From positions 2,701,001 to 2,765,000 of the forward strand of contig NZ_CP013021.1 in the NCBI RefSeq assembly GCF_001420915.1: a DNA stretch of 64,000 nt, written 5' to 3'. The notes beneath the pieces are model-generated. The model saw nothing but the letters and a program-made list of their open reading frames with translations. It was not told the origin of the DNA and made no database searches. Source of the DNA: Agarivorans gilvus (lineage in GTDB: Bacteria > Pseudomonadota > Gammaproteobacteria > Enterobacterales > Celerinatantimonadaceae). Positions 33,325 to 45,049 of this stretch are shown here, one piece after another; position 1 is the stretch's first letter; each line of letters starts with the position of its first letter. A program made the position numbers and the translations under genes.

Positions 33325-34082
33325 TATCGGGTGATGTCTCCGTCAAACCATTTTTGGGAAATTGCGCTAAGTGTGCCATCTTTACGCATCGCTGCAAGGC
33401 TGGCATTAACTTGTTCTTGCAAAGCTTGGCCAGTCGCATTGTTTTTGAATGGCATGGCGTTTTCAATGGTTTCAAAAGGTTGCCCTGCTAATGCTAGCGG
33501 TAAACCCGATTGTTTAATTAAGGCTAAAGAAGAAACGCGGTCCATCACAAAGGCATCGGAACGACCTAATGCTACATCTTGCTCGATACCGGTGTCGTAA
33601 GTAGCAATGTTAATTTGCTGCTCTTCATCGTGCTTGCGTAGTAGTTGTTCGAAGTTAGAGCCAAGGTTAACCGCAACCTTTTTACCTTTTAGGTCATCAA
33701 TGCCGTTAATTTCTTGGTTGCCTTTACGTACAACGATTTGCGCACCGTCAATCACATAAGGTGTTGAAAACAAGTATTTCGCCTTACGTTCGTCGGTGAT
33801 GGTGATTTGGTTAGAAATAGTATCGATTCGGCCGGTTTCTAACATGCCAAATAGGCCTGAAAAGTTAGCAGTAACAAACTCTACTTGCCAGTCATTACGC
33901 TTGGCTAATTCGTTCCAAACATCTACCTCAAAACCTTGCAGCTGATCCTGTTTAACAAAGGTAAACGGGAAGTAGCGTCCAGACATGCCTACTTTTACGC
34001 TTTGTTGAGCAAATGCTGACCAAGGCCCTAAGCTAAGTACCAGTAATCCAAGTAATAAACGAGATTTATTCAATAGTTTCAT
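33324..34082 (-). CDS. Amino-acid ABC transporter substrate-binding protein, cystine-like
   Basis: Periplasmic binding protein of 252 residues with a signal peptide (MKLLNKSRLLLGLLVLSLGP, cleavage after AFA). The family signature GFEVDVWNELAKR is present, and segments such as NQITITDERKAKYLFSTPY, GKKVAVNLGSN and DGTLSAISQKWF closely recall E. coli TcyJ (FliY), which binds cystine. The substrate is therefore plausibly cystine or another polar amino acid; that is inference. First gene of its operon, divergent from dnaA. Confidence 0.9.
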   Translation of the reverse strand: MKLLNKSRLLLGLLVLSLGPWSAFAQQSVKVGMSGRYFPFTFVKQDQLQGFEVDVWNELAKRNDWQVEFVTANFSGLFGMLETGRIDTISNQITITDERKAKYLFSTPYVIDGAQIVVRKGNQEINGIDDLKGKKVAVNLGSNFEQLLRKHDEEQQINIATYDTGIEQDVALGRSDAFVMDRVSSLALIKQSGLPLALAGQPFETIENAMPFKNNATGQALQEQVNASLAAMRKDGTLSAISQKWFDGDITR

Positions 34083-34200
34083 TTTTATTTGTCTGCAAAT
34101 TTAGTTATCTATAGTAAAAAATATTAATTTATAGTGGCTGTGTATACAAATACGCTGTTGTTATATCAAATAACTAAGTCGTAATTTTGTTTAAATAATT

Positions 34201-34233
34201 TTATTCACATTTTTGTTATCTGCTTGTGAATAA
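34201..34233. promoter_or_regulatory. Pair of DnaA boxes upstream of dnaA
   Basis: TTATTCACA (34201-34209) and, on the other strand, the same box (TGTGAATAA, 34225-34233) match TTWTNCACA exactly and face each other 15 bases apart. They lie about 80-110 bases before the dnaA start. A -10-like TATAAAAT follows at 34268; I see no clear -35. Their position suggests DnaA autoregulation. Confidence 0.65.
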
Positions 34234-34310
34234 TTCATAAGAAACCTAGAGTTTAAGCGGCTTCCGGTATAAAATAGACGGTCTTTTTGAGTAATAACGC
34301 GGAGTGGCTA

Positions 34311-35717
34311 GTGAGTGGGTCTCTTTGGCAGCAAATCTTAGTTCGATTACAAGATGAATTGCCGGCAACAGAATTTAGTATGTGGATCCGACCACTTCAA
34401 GTAGAGCAGGGTGCCGAGCTATTGGTGTTGTATGCGCCTAATCGCTTTGTATTAGATTGGGTGAAAGATAAATACCTAATCCGAGTCAATGCCCTACTTG
34501 AAGAGTTTTGTGGTAGTGACAAGCCGGGCTTACGTTTTGAAGTGGGCAGTAAGCCTCTTAGCAAAACCTTAAGCTCTGATATTAACAGTCGTAGCACAGC
34601 CTCTTCAGGTGTAAGCGCTAACCAATCCGCTAGTCAAGATAATGGTAAAAGTTGGGATAAAGAGCCTGCTGTAAAGTCAGCTTTAGAGGCTAATCATCGT
34701 AATAATATCAATGCGACTTATCAGTTCGATAACTTTGTTGAAGGTAAGTCTAACCAGTTAGCCAGAGCTGCTGCGACTCAAGTAGCCAATAATCCTGGTG
34801 GCGCCTATAACCCTTTATTTCTCTACGGTGGTACTGGTTTGGGTAAAACCCACTTACTTCATGCAGTAGGGAATGGCATTATCAATAGTAAGAAAAATGC
34901 CAAAGTGGTTTACATGCATTCTGAACGTTTTGTTCAGGACATGGTAAAAGCCTTACAAAACAATGCGATAGAAGATTTTAAACGTTATTATCGAAGTGTT
35001 GATGCGCTGCTTATAGATGATATTCAGTTCTTCGCCAATAAAGAGCGCTCTCAAGAAGAATTTTTTCACACTTTTAATGCGCTGCTAGAAGGCAATCAAC
35101 AAATTATTCTTACCAGTGACCGCTACCCCAAAGAAATTGATGGGGTAGAGGATCGCCTAAAAAGCCGTTTCGGCTGGGGCTTAACGGTGGCCATTGAACC
35201 CCCCGAGTTAGAGACTCGAGTGGCCATCTTAATGACCAAGGCTAACGAAAATAATATTCGTTTACCTGATGAGGTGGCCTTTTTTATTGCTAAGCGTTTG
35301 CGCTCTAATGTTCGTGAGTTAGAGGGCGCTCTTAACCGAGTTATAGCCAACGCTAATTTTACTGGGCGAGCGATTACTATCGATTTTGTGCGAGAAGCTT
35401 TACGTGACTTACTCGCGCTACAAGAGAAGTTAGTCACCATCGATAATATTCAAAAAACCGTGGCTGAATATTACAAAATTAAGGTGGCTGATTTGCTATC
35501 TAAACGCCGCTCTCGTTCAGTAGCTCGACCTCGACAGCTGGCCATGGCCCTGGCTAAAGAGCTAACCAACCATAGCTTGCCTGAAATTGGTGACGCTTTT
35601 GGTGGGCGTGACCATACCACGGTATTACACGCTTGCCGCAAAATTTCTCAGTTGAAAGAAGAAAGTCACGATATTAAAGAAGACTATCAAAATCTTATTC
35701 GTACCTTGTCGTCATAA
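34311..35717 (+). CDS. dnaA: Chromosomal replication initiator DnaA
   Basis: AAA+ initiator that binds the DnaA boxes and opens oriC. I choose the GTG at 34311: a GGAG site sits six bases before it, and the encoded [20 protein letters not shown] aligns with E. coli MSLSLWQQCL. That gives 468 residues. An in-frame TTG at 34287 is less likely. The AAA+ domain has [25 protein letters not shown] (Walker B) and the family arginine segment; domain IV ends in the box-recognition motif [15 protein letters not shown]. It heads dnaA-dnaN-recF-gyrB. Confidence 0.98.
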   Translation: MSGSLWQQILVRLQDELPATEFSMWIRPLQVEQGAELLVLYAPNRFVLDWVKDKYLIRVNALLEEFCGSDKPGLRFEVGSKPLSKTLSSDINSRSTASSGVSANQSASQDNGKSWDKEPAVKSALEANHRNNINATYQFDNFVEGKSNQLARAAATQVANNPGGAYNPLFLYGGTGLGKTHLLHAVGNGIINSKKNAKVVYMHSERFVQDMVKALQNNAIEDFKRYYRSVDALLIDDIQFFANKERSQEEFFHTFNALLEGNQQIILTSDRYPKEIDGVEDRLKSRFGWGLTVAIEPPELETRVAILMTKANENNIRLPDEVAFFIAKRLRSNVRELEGALNRVIANANFTGRAITIDFVREALRDLLALQEKLVTIDNIQKTVAEYYKIKVADLLSKRRSRSVARPRQLAMALAKELTNHSLPEIGDAFGGRDHTTVLHACRKISQLKEESHDIKEDYQNLIRTLSS

Positions 35718-35737
35718 TTGGAGAGGCGCTACTAGAC

Positions 35738-36844
35738 ATGCAATTTAGTATCAATCGAGAGCAACTGCTAAAACCGCTTCAGCAAGTAAGTGCTGCTTTG
35801 GGCGGACGACCCACGATTCCCATTCTTGGCAATGTGTTGTTAGACATCAGTAATCAGCAGTTATCGATTACCGGCACCGATATGGAGGTGGAGCTGATTG
35901 CCACCTTACCTCTAGAAAATACCGTAAATGACGGGCGAGTAACGGTTCCTGCGAAAAAGTTTGTTGATATTTGCCGTGGCCTACCTGAAGGTTGCGAGAT
36001 TCATTGTAAGGCTGACGAGCATCGCTTGGTACTAAAGTCTGGTCGTAGCCGATTTTCGCTTGCTACTTTACCTGCCACTGACTTTCCCAACGTAGAAGAC
36101 TGGCAAAGCCAGCAGGTGATTCAGTTGACTCAAGGTCAGTTGAAAAATCTGATAGATAGCACCCAGTTCTCTATGGCGAGCCAAGATGTTCGTTATTATT
36201 TAAACGGCATGTTATTTGAAACCGATGAAAAAGGTTTAAAAACCATTGCTACCGACGGCCACCGTTTAGCCTTGGCTGAACAAATTATCGAGCAGCCCGG
36301 TTTGCAGGCTCAACAGGTGATTGTGCCCCGTAAAGGTGTGATTGAGCTGTCACGAATGTTAGAGCATGAAGACCAACTGGTAGAGCTACACATTGGCAGT
36401 AATAACTTACGCGCTTGTATTCAAAACTTCACCTTTACCAGCAAACTGGTAGACGGACGTTTCCCTGATTATCGTCGTGTATTACCAGCGAACAGCGACA
36501 AGGCTTTGGTATCGGGACGGGAAGAGTTAAAACAAGCTTTTTCTCGAGCGGCTATTTTGTCTAATGAAAAGTTTCGCGGTGTAAGATTACAACTGCAGTC
36601 TGGCTCGTTAAAAATCACCGCGAATAACCCCGAGCAGGAAGAAGCTGAAGAAATTTTGGACGTAGATTATCAAGCCGAGGATTTAGAAATTGGCTTCAAT
36701 GTGGTTTACGTTTTAGACGTGTTAAACGCCCTTAAATGCGAGCAGGTGCGCGTTAACATGAGCAATAGCAACAGTAGTGCTTTAATTGAAGATGCCGAGC
36801 AAACAGGTAAAGCAATGTACGTTGTTATGCCAATGCGTTTGTAA
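35738..36844 (+). CDS. dnaN: DNA polymerase III beta sliding clamp
   Basis: Ring-shaped processivity clamp of 368 residues with three similar domains. The N-terminus MQFSINREQLLKPLQQVSA and the C-terminus YVVMPMRL are characteristic; GRSRFSLATLPATDFPN and YYLNGMLFE lie within. It follows dnaA by 20 bases. Confidence 0.97.
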   Translation: MQFSINREQLLKPLQQVSAALGGRPTIPILGNVLLDISNQQLSITGTDMEVELIATLPLENTVNDGRVTVPAKKFVDICRGLPEGCEIHCKADEHRLVLKSGRSRFSLATLPATDFPNVEDWQSQQVIQLTQGQLKNLIDSTQFSMASQDVRYYLNGMLFETDEKGLKTIATDGHRLALAEQIIEQPGLQAQQVIVPRKGVIELSRMLEHEDQLVELHIGSNNLRACIQNFTFTSKLVDGRFPDYRRVLPANSDKALVSGREELKQAFSRAAILSNEKFRGVRLQLQSGSLKITANNPEQEEAEEILDVDYQAEDLEIGFNVVYVLDVLNALKCEQVRVNMSNSNSSALIEDAEQTGKAMYVVMPMRL

Positions 36845-36855
36845 CTGGCCGAGAA

Positions 36856-40348
<3,493 letters not shown>

Positions 40349-40373
40349 GCTTCGCTTCTCATTTTTAAAGCAC

Positions 40374-40405
40374 AAAAAGGCAATATGAAAATATTGCCTT
40401 TTTTG
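40374..40405 (+). terminator. Intrinsic terminator after gyrB
   Basis: AAAGGCAATAT-GAAA-ATATTGCC followed by six T residues, 25 bases past the gyrB stop. Confidence 0.9.
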
Positions 40406-40407
40406 TA

Positions 40408-40434
40408 CTTGAAAGCCAAAAGACAGCCCTTATA
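40408..40434 (+). promoter_or_regulatory. Sigma-32 (heat-shock) promoter of ibpA
   Basis: CTTGAAA (40408-40414), then 12 bases, then CCCTTATA (40427-40434). The -35 is a perfect sigma-32 match and the -10 resembles CCCCATNT, one or two bases different. It lies about 100 bases before the small heat-shock gene. Confidence 0.8.
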
Positions 40435-40439
40435 TATAA

Positions 40440-40534
40440 TTATAACGCAGCGCCACATTGGGTGGGCTACGTGATAAACGGTGCAGCGCTAATGCTGACC
40501 ACAACAATTTATTGCTCTATGAGGATAAACAAAT
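40440..40534 (+). promoter_or_regulatory. ROSE-like RNA thermometer in the ibpA leader
   Basis: The 5' leader ends with TTGCTC-TAT-GAGGATAA: the TTGCT segment can pair with the AGGA ribosome site through a hairpin with the G-G mismatch typical of ROSE elements, hiding the site at low temperature. An upstream GC-rich part (CAGCGC / GCGCT) could form a second stem. A fold calculation was not run. Confidence 0.65.
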
Positions 40535-41002
40535 ATGCGTAATCAATATGACTTTTCTCCACTTTATCGTACTGCTATTGGCTTCGATCGTTTAGCTAAT
40601 TTCATTGAAGCGGCTTCCAATCAAAGTGCTCAAGCACAGAGTAATGGCTATCCTCCTTATAACATCGAAGCGCTCGATGAAAATAATTACCGTATTACTT
40701 TAGCCGTGGCTGGCTTTAGCGAAGATGAGCTTACTATTGTGGCTCAAGAAAATGCATTAGTGGTGACTGGCACTAAGCAGAAGAAAAACGAACAAACTAA
40801 ATTTTTACATCAAGGCATTGCGGAACGAGGGTTCGAGCGCAAATATCAAATTGCCGACCATGTGAAAGTTAAAGCGGCCAACTTAGAAAATGGTCTGTTG
40901 CAAATTGACTTGGAAAGAGAAATCCCGGAAGCCCTGAAACCTAAGCAAATCCCAATTAATGGTAAGTTGCGGGTTGAAGCTTTAGACGCTAAATCAGCCT
41001 GA
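40535..41002 (+). CDS. ibpA: Small heat-shock protein, IbpA-like (Hsp20)
   Basis: Holdase of 155 residues that binds aggregating proteins in heat stress. The N-terminus [15 protein letters not shown] is that of IbpA. The alpha-crystallin domain spans about 38-130 ([48 protein letters not shown]), and the C-terminal IPI-type motif KQIPING is present. Its leader carries a sigma-32 promoter and a ROSE-like thermometer, as for E. coli ibp genes. Confidence 0.95.
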   Translation: MRNQYDFSPLYRTAIGFDRLANFIEAASNQSAQAQSNGYPPYNIEALDENNYRITLAVAGFSEDELTIVAQENALVVTGTKQKKNEQTKFLHQGIAERGFERKYQIADHVKVKAANLENGLLQIDLEREIPEALKPKQIPINGKLRVEALDAKSA

Positions 41003-41024
41003 TAGTTAAGTAAGATAAAAGAAG

Positions 41025-41050
41025 AAAGGGCCATTTTAGGCCCTTTTTTG
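41025..41050. terminator. Bidirectional terminator between ibpA and the aminotransferase gene
   Basis: Hairpin AAAGGGCC-ATTTTA-GGCCCTTT followed by T residues on the plus strand; the convergent aminotransferase gene stops just beyond. Confidence 0.85.
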
Positions 41051-42295
41051 TTAGCCTAATAATGGATTAACCACATCGGCTAATATCCCTATGCCTCGTT
41101 TTACTTGTGCTTCACTTTGTGCGAAGTTGAGGCGTATACATTCTTGAGTATGCCGCCACTCACTGCTAATACCTGGGAAGAAGTAACTGCCGGGAACGAT
41201 CAATAAACCCTGTTGCTTAAGGCGCTGGTACAACTGCTTATCGCTAATGCTTAAGCCTTCAAACCAGAGCCATAAAAACATTGCTCCTTCAGATTTATGT
41301 ATTTTGAATTGTGTAGATGGAATAGCCTGCTGTAGCCATTTTATCGCCTGTTCAGACTTTTGTTGGTAATAAGGCTTAATGATGTTATTACTCGCATCAA
41401 GCAGGCTATTATCTTTTAGCATTTCGTTGGCTAGGGCTGGGCCTATACCTCCTGGCGAGAGGTTAATAATCCCCGAAAGGTTACTAATGGCTTTTACCGT
41501 TTCTGGCTTGGCAATTACTATCCCACAGCGAGCCCCCGGTAAACCTAGCTTGGATAAGCTTAAGCACAGAATGGTGTTTTCATCCCAGTAGGGAGTGGCT
41601 TCGGGAGTGAAAATTAAATTAGGAAAAGGCAGCCCGTAGGCGTTATCAATCAGCAAGGGAATATCGTGTTGCTTGGCCAGCTGAGAGAGCTTCAGTAACT
41701 CTTTGTCAGTAATCACATTGCCGGTTGGATTAGTTGGGCGAGAAACGCAGATCAAGCCAATGCTTTCATCGATAGTGAGTTGTTCAAAGTCAACGTGATA
41801 TTTAAATTGGCGACCTTCTAGCTGCTCAATACTCGGTTTATTGCCAATAAATAAATCATCACTAAGGCCGCTATCTTCATAACCAATGTATTCTGGGGCC
41901 AAGGGAAATAATACGCGTTTATTGTGTGCTCCCTTGCCAGCAAACAAGTTAAACAGGTAGAAAAAAGCAGTTTGGCTACCGTTAGTGAGTGCTATGTTTT
42001 CTTCGTTAATATCCCATTGAAATTCATTTCTAAAAAAAGCTGCTAAATTAGAAATGAATTCTTTATTGCCTTGTGGAGCATCGTAATTACATAAGGCTTT
42101 TAATAGGCTCTGATTGTCTAGGCTACGACGCAGGTGTTGGTCGAAGATAGTATTCATGGCAGTGATTTGTGCCGGGTTGCCGCCGCCTAACATAATCATT
42201 TCGTCGCCAGCTCTAATTCCTTCGTCAAGGTCATCCATTAACTGGGTTATTCCAGCGTGGCGAGTAAACTTATTACCAAAACTCGAATACTTCAT
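41051..42295 (-). CDS. avtA: Valine-pyruvate aminotransferase (AvtA-like)
   Basis: PLP-dependent aminotransferase of class I/II, 414 residues (E. coli AvtA 417). The N-terminus SSFGNKFTRHAGITQLMDDL and the stretch MIMLGGGNPAQI match AvtA. The PLP lysine is in LSLSKLGLPGARCGI near 240, the RPTNPTGNV loop is at about 185, and the C-terminal arginine segment CIRLNFA is present. It transfers amino groups between valine, alanine and 2-oxo acids. The neighbouring malS gene is a shared feature with E. coli, where avtA and malS are also adjacent. Confidence 0.93.
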   Translation of the reverse strand: MKYSSFGNKFTRHAGITQLMDDLDEGIRAGDEMIMLGGGNPAQITAMNTIFDQHLRRSLDNQSLLKALCNYDAPQGNKEFISNLAAFFRNEFQWDINEENIALTNGSQTAFFYLFNLFAGKGAHNKRVLFPLAPEYIGYEDSGLSDDLFIGNKPSIEQLEGRQFKYHVDFEQLTIDESIGLICVSRPTNPTGNVITDKELLKLSQLAKQHDIPLLIDNAYGLPFPNLIFTPEATPYWDENTILCLSLSKLGLPGARCGIVIAKPETVKAISNLSGIINLSPGGIGPALANEMLKDNSLLDASNNIIKPYYQQKSEQAIKWLQQAIPSTQFKIHKSEGAMFLWLWFEGLSISDKQLYQRLKQQGLLIVPGSYFFPGISSEWRHTQECIRLNFAQSEAQVKRGIGILADVVNPLLG

Positions 42296-42404
42296 AACTT
42301 TCCCTTTGTCTTGAAGGCGTCACCTTAGCAAAAATTAAGCGTGAAAAACATTAGCTAAATAACAGCATTCGGCTCTGTGGCTTTGACTAAGCAGAGCCTA
42401 GATA

Positions 42405-42428
42405 TGAAAAAAGCGGCCGAAGCCGCTT
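42405..42428 (-). terminator. Intrinsic terminator after malS
   Basis: On the minus strand AAGCGGC-TTCG-GCCGCTT is followed by a run of T residues, about 27 bases beyond the malS stop. Confidence 0.85.
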
Positions 42429-42454
42429 AGTTTTGCTTGATAGGAGTTTAGCGC

Positions 42455-44293
42455 CTATTTACTGGCTTGTCCGGCATACACAACTACTACCGCATCATCA
42501 CCCTTACGTCGTTCAAATACATAAGGCTGCTGATTAAGTTGTTTGTGCTCACCTGCTCCTACAGCTTGGTGGCGTTTACGGAACTGTAGTAGCTTCTGCC
42601 AGTGCTTATACACCGCAAGACGTTGTTCATCAAGTTGATCCCAATTCATGTCTGAGCGGGTCGCTTGATGCTTGTCAGAGCTACGAGGGCCTTTCTCTCT
42701 GGCGGTTTCGTCACCGTAAAATACTTGTACCGCAGTAGGCATCAATAAGAAGGCCGAGCCCAATTGTTTTTGTTGCTCTAAATCTTTACTGATACTGCCA
42801 TAGGCGAGACGAGTATCGTGAGACGAGACATAGCTTAGCAACTTACCATCACGTTGCGTTAGCACCTTAGCGTAACGCTCATAGCCATCTTCCATATCGG
42901 CCAAACAGTTCATGCCTTTTTTGGCCAGTTCAGTTTGGTAAGTAAAGTCGATTAAGGAATCAAAGCCACTGGCATATAGTCGAGAGTTGTTTAGGCCTTG
43001 TCCCCAAAACTCACCGGTCATCCAAAACTCATTGTCGTCTAAAACTTTATTTGGGTTGTTTTTCTTCCATTCTTGGAAGGCTTTAGTAGACGCGAGTTTT
43101 AGCTCTTGCCAGGCTTCTGGTTCTACGTGTTTAACGGTATCGGCACGGAAGCCGTCGATGCCGTATTCGCGTACCCAGTCTGAAAGCCAGGTCACTAGAT
43201 AATCACGAACCGTCGCGCCAGGAATTTCCACCGCTTTAGTATCAGGTTTGTTTTTATAAAAAGGTGGTAGGCCCACAACCTTGTCTGATTCTGTTTGGAA
43301 GTCAGGTAAATAAGCCAGCGACATTTCAAAATCACTAGGACCGGGGTTAGGGTAACCAGAAATATCGGTTCTTACCCAATCTGGTCCCCACCATTTAACC
43401 CAGCCTTCGCGGTTGCCATAATCGATATAGTCATTAAAACTATGCCAAGTTTCGCCTTGGCCGGGAGTCCAGTCGGTCCATTTTTGGCCTAGGTAGGTTT
43501 CGATGGGCACGTCATACTCTTGAGTTGAGCCAAATTTAAACTCTTGCATATCGGCAAGGGTGGCATAGCCAGTATGGTTCATCACGATATCCATAACTAC
43601 ACGAATACCCTTGGCATGAGCGCTATCAACGAACTGTTTAAATTCCTCGGCACTGCCCATGTTTTGGTCCATCACAGTATAGTCTTGAGCATAGTAGCCG
43701 TGATAAGCGTAGTGCTTGAATTCTCCACGCATACCACCGCCAACCCAGCCTCGAATTTGTTCGTAGGGTGCGGTAATCCAAATAGCATTAATACCAAGAT
43801 CTTCAATGTAATCGAGTTTTTCTGTTAGGCCGGCAATATCACCGCCGTGGAAGGTGCCGATTTCATTGGCTCCGTCTTTGCTACGACCGTAACTGTTATC
43901 GTTGCTAGGGTTACCATTGTAAAAACGGTCGGTAATAACGAAGTAGACCGAGGCGCTGTCCCAGTTAAACTTATCGGCTTTCTTGGTGGCTGACTCGAGT
44001 AACAATAGTCCTCCGCTCTCTGCTGCGGGGGTAAAGGTGACTTTTCCTTGGTAAACGGTGCTAACTTGGCCGCTGTAGAAATCTTTAACGGCGGTGCCTT
44101 CTTCAAAGCTGTTGGTTACGTCTACAGTAATGGGCTGACCATCCCATTGTAGGCATTGTTTGCTTTGACTTAGTGCTTGTTGCGAACTGGTCGCCGTAGC
44201 TGTCGTGTTTTGGTTGGCATCGTTTGATGCGCAACCCGCGATAGCTATGCTGACCAAGCAGCCCAAAAGGGCAGGTTTAATTACTTGCTGCAT
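42455..44293 (-). CDS. malS: MalS-like alpha-amylase, predicted lipoprotein (GH13)
   Basis: Alpha-amylase of 612 residues, GH13, similar to E. coli periplasmic MalS. Matching segments include VYFVITDRFYNG, GTFHGGDIAGLTEKLDYIED and YHGYYAQDYT. The catalytic residues are D385 (GFRADTVKHVE), E428 (WMTGEFWG) and D493 (SSHDTR). A lipobox IAGC puts the first mature residue at C21, so it should be membrane-anchored, whereas MalS of E. coli is a soluble periplasmic protein. It splits maltodextrins. A terminator hairpin separates it from the small lipoprotein gene upstream. No MalT box was recognised. Confidence 0.93.
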   Translation of the reverse strand: MQQVIKPALLGCLVSIAIAGCASNDANQNTTATATSSQQALSQSKQCLQWDGQPITVDVTNSFEEGTAVKDFYSGQVSTVYQGKVTFTPAAESGGLLLLESATKKADKFNWDSASVYFVITDRFYNGNPSNDNSYGRSKDGANEIGTFHGGDIAGLTEKLDYIEDLGINAIWITAPYEQIRGWVGGGMRGEFKHYAYHGYYAQDYTVMDQNMGSAEEFKQFVDSAHAKGIRVVMDIVMNHTGYATLADMQEFKFGSTQEYDVPIETYLGQKWTDWTPGQGETWHSFNDYIDYGNREGWVKWWGPDWVRTDISGYPNPGPSDFEMSLAYLPDFQTESDKVVGLPPFYKNKPDTKAVEIPGATVRDYLVTWLSDWVREYGIDGFRADTVKHVEPEAWQELKLASTKAFQEWKKNNPNKVLDDNEFWMTGEFWGQGLNNSRLYASGFDSLIDFTYQTELAKKGMNCLADMEDGYERYAKVLTQRDGKLLSYVSSHDTRLAYGSISKDLEQQKQLGSAFLLMPTAVQVFYGDETAREKGPRSSDKHQATRSDMNWDQLDEQRLAVYKHWQKLLQFRKRHQAVGAGEHKQLNQQPYVFERRKGDDAVVVVYAGQASK

Positions 44294-44321
44294 TGCTTAG
44301 TTCCTTTCTGTTGACCATACA

Positions 44322-44345
44322 AAAAAGCCCCTGTTGGGGCTTTTA
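44322..44345. terminator. Hairpin between the small lipoprotein gene and malS
   Basis: AAAAAGCCCC-TGTT-GGGGCTTTTT with A/T runs on both sides. On the minus strand it lies between the stop of the upstream gene and the malS start, so it may end the first transcript or reduce malS relative to it. Confidence 0.85.
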
Positions 44346-44361
44346 ACTAGCGTAGCTAGTA

Positions 44362-44811
44362 TTACATCTCTTCTTTTTCGATGTAAACAACTGGAATTTC
44401 TTCAGACCAGTCTAGGAAGAAACGGTATACACCATCTTCTTCTGGAGTAAATTTGAAGTTATCAAAGGCTGAACATTTGTTAGATTGACGACGTTCGCCA
44501 ATTTTGATGTCTGCTTCGCCAGATAGGAAACCGAAGTTAGTACCACATTGCCATGCTGCGTCACCAAATTTCCACTCGTAAGGTTGGCCATCAGCAATTA
44601 GTGGCTCGTCAACTGCAGAAGTTGCAGACCAAACGTTTTCTTTACCTTCAACGGGTTGAAGTTTAAATTCAGGAGCCGCATCCCACCAAGTGAATACACC
44701 ACGTAGGTATACATCACGTGTTAATTTACTGTTTGAATCTCCAGAAGCACAACCTGCTGCAAGAACGGTGACTAGCGCTAGCACACCTGCTTTCATAATA
44801 TTTTTAAGCAT
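44362..44811 (-). CDS. Small lipoprotein, possibly carbohydrate-binding
   Basis: Protein of about 149 residues. The ATG at 44811 is preferred over an in-frame TTG at 44817, since AAGGAA lies the right distance before it. A signal peptide ends in a lipobox LAAGC, so C21 is lipidated. The rest is acidic and strand-rich with many aromatics (YLRGVFTWWDAAPEF, PYEWKFGDAAWQCGTNFGF, YRFFLDWS). This looks like the starch-binding-like domains at the N-termini of some amylases and pullulanases, here as a separate gene. I do not recognise a named family; binding is inferred from the aromatic pattern and from its place just before malS. Confidence 0.72.
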   Translation of the reverse strand: MLKNIMKAGVLALVTVLAAGCASGDSNSKLTRDVYLRGVFTWWDAAPEFKLQPVEGKENVWSATSAVDEPLIADGQPYEWKFGDAAWQCGTNFGFLSGEADIKIGERRQSNKCSAFDNFKFTPEEDGVYRFFLDWSEEIPVVYIEKEEM

Positions 44812-44991
44812 TTCCAATTCCTTTCTTTTTTATAGCTTTCCTTTGTCTTTGCAGACAAACATTACGTAATGAGCTGAACTCAGCAACATTTATAGCGAAG
44901 CTAGCCGTGAAAAAACGTGCCAAGCTCACACTCCCAAGCTGAAAAGGATTTCAGGATTTCCTAGAATTTATTAAAACAGTTAAGTAGATCA

Positions 44992-45026
44992 AAAAAAGCC
45001 GCTGAAACAGAAATTAAGCGGCTTTT
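44992..45026 (-). terminator. Intrinsic terminator after glyS
   Basis: AAAAGCCGCT and its complement around a 13-base loop, followed on the minus strand by T residues, about 24 bases past the glyS stop. Confidence 0.8.
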
Positions 45027-45049
45027 AAAGAGGTTGATAGCGAGTGTTA

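Noticed and set aside
31905..34082. Amino-acid ABC transporter between rpmH and dnaA as a transferred island
   Set aside because: The same arrangement is known from Vibrio, base composition looks normal, and no mobile-element traces are present.
34287..34310. Upstream TTG start for dnaA
   Set aside because: The GTG at 34311 has a better ribosome site and matches the E. coli N-terminus.
44818..45049. CRP or MalT sites before the small lipoprotein gene
   Set aside because: Only one half of a CRP-like palindrome (TGTGA) and no GGGGA-type MalT box could be seen.
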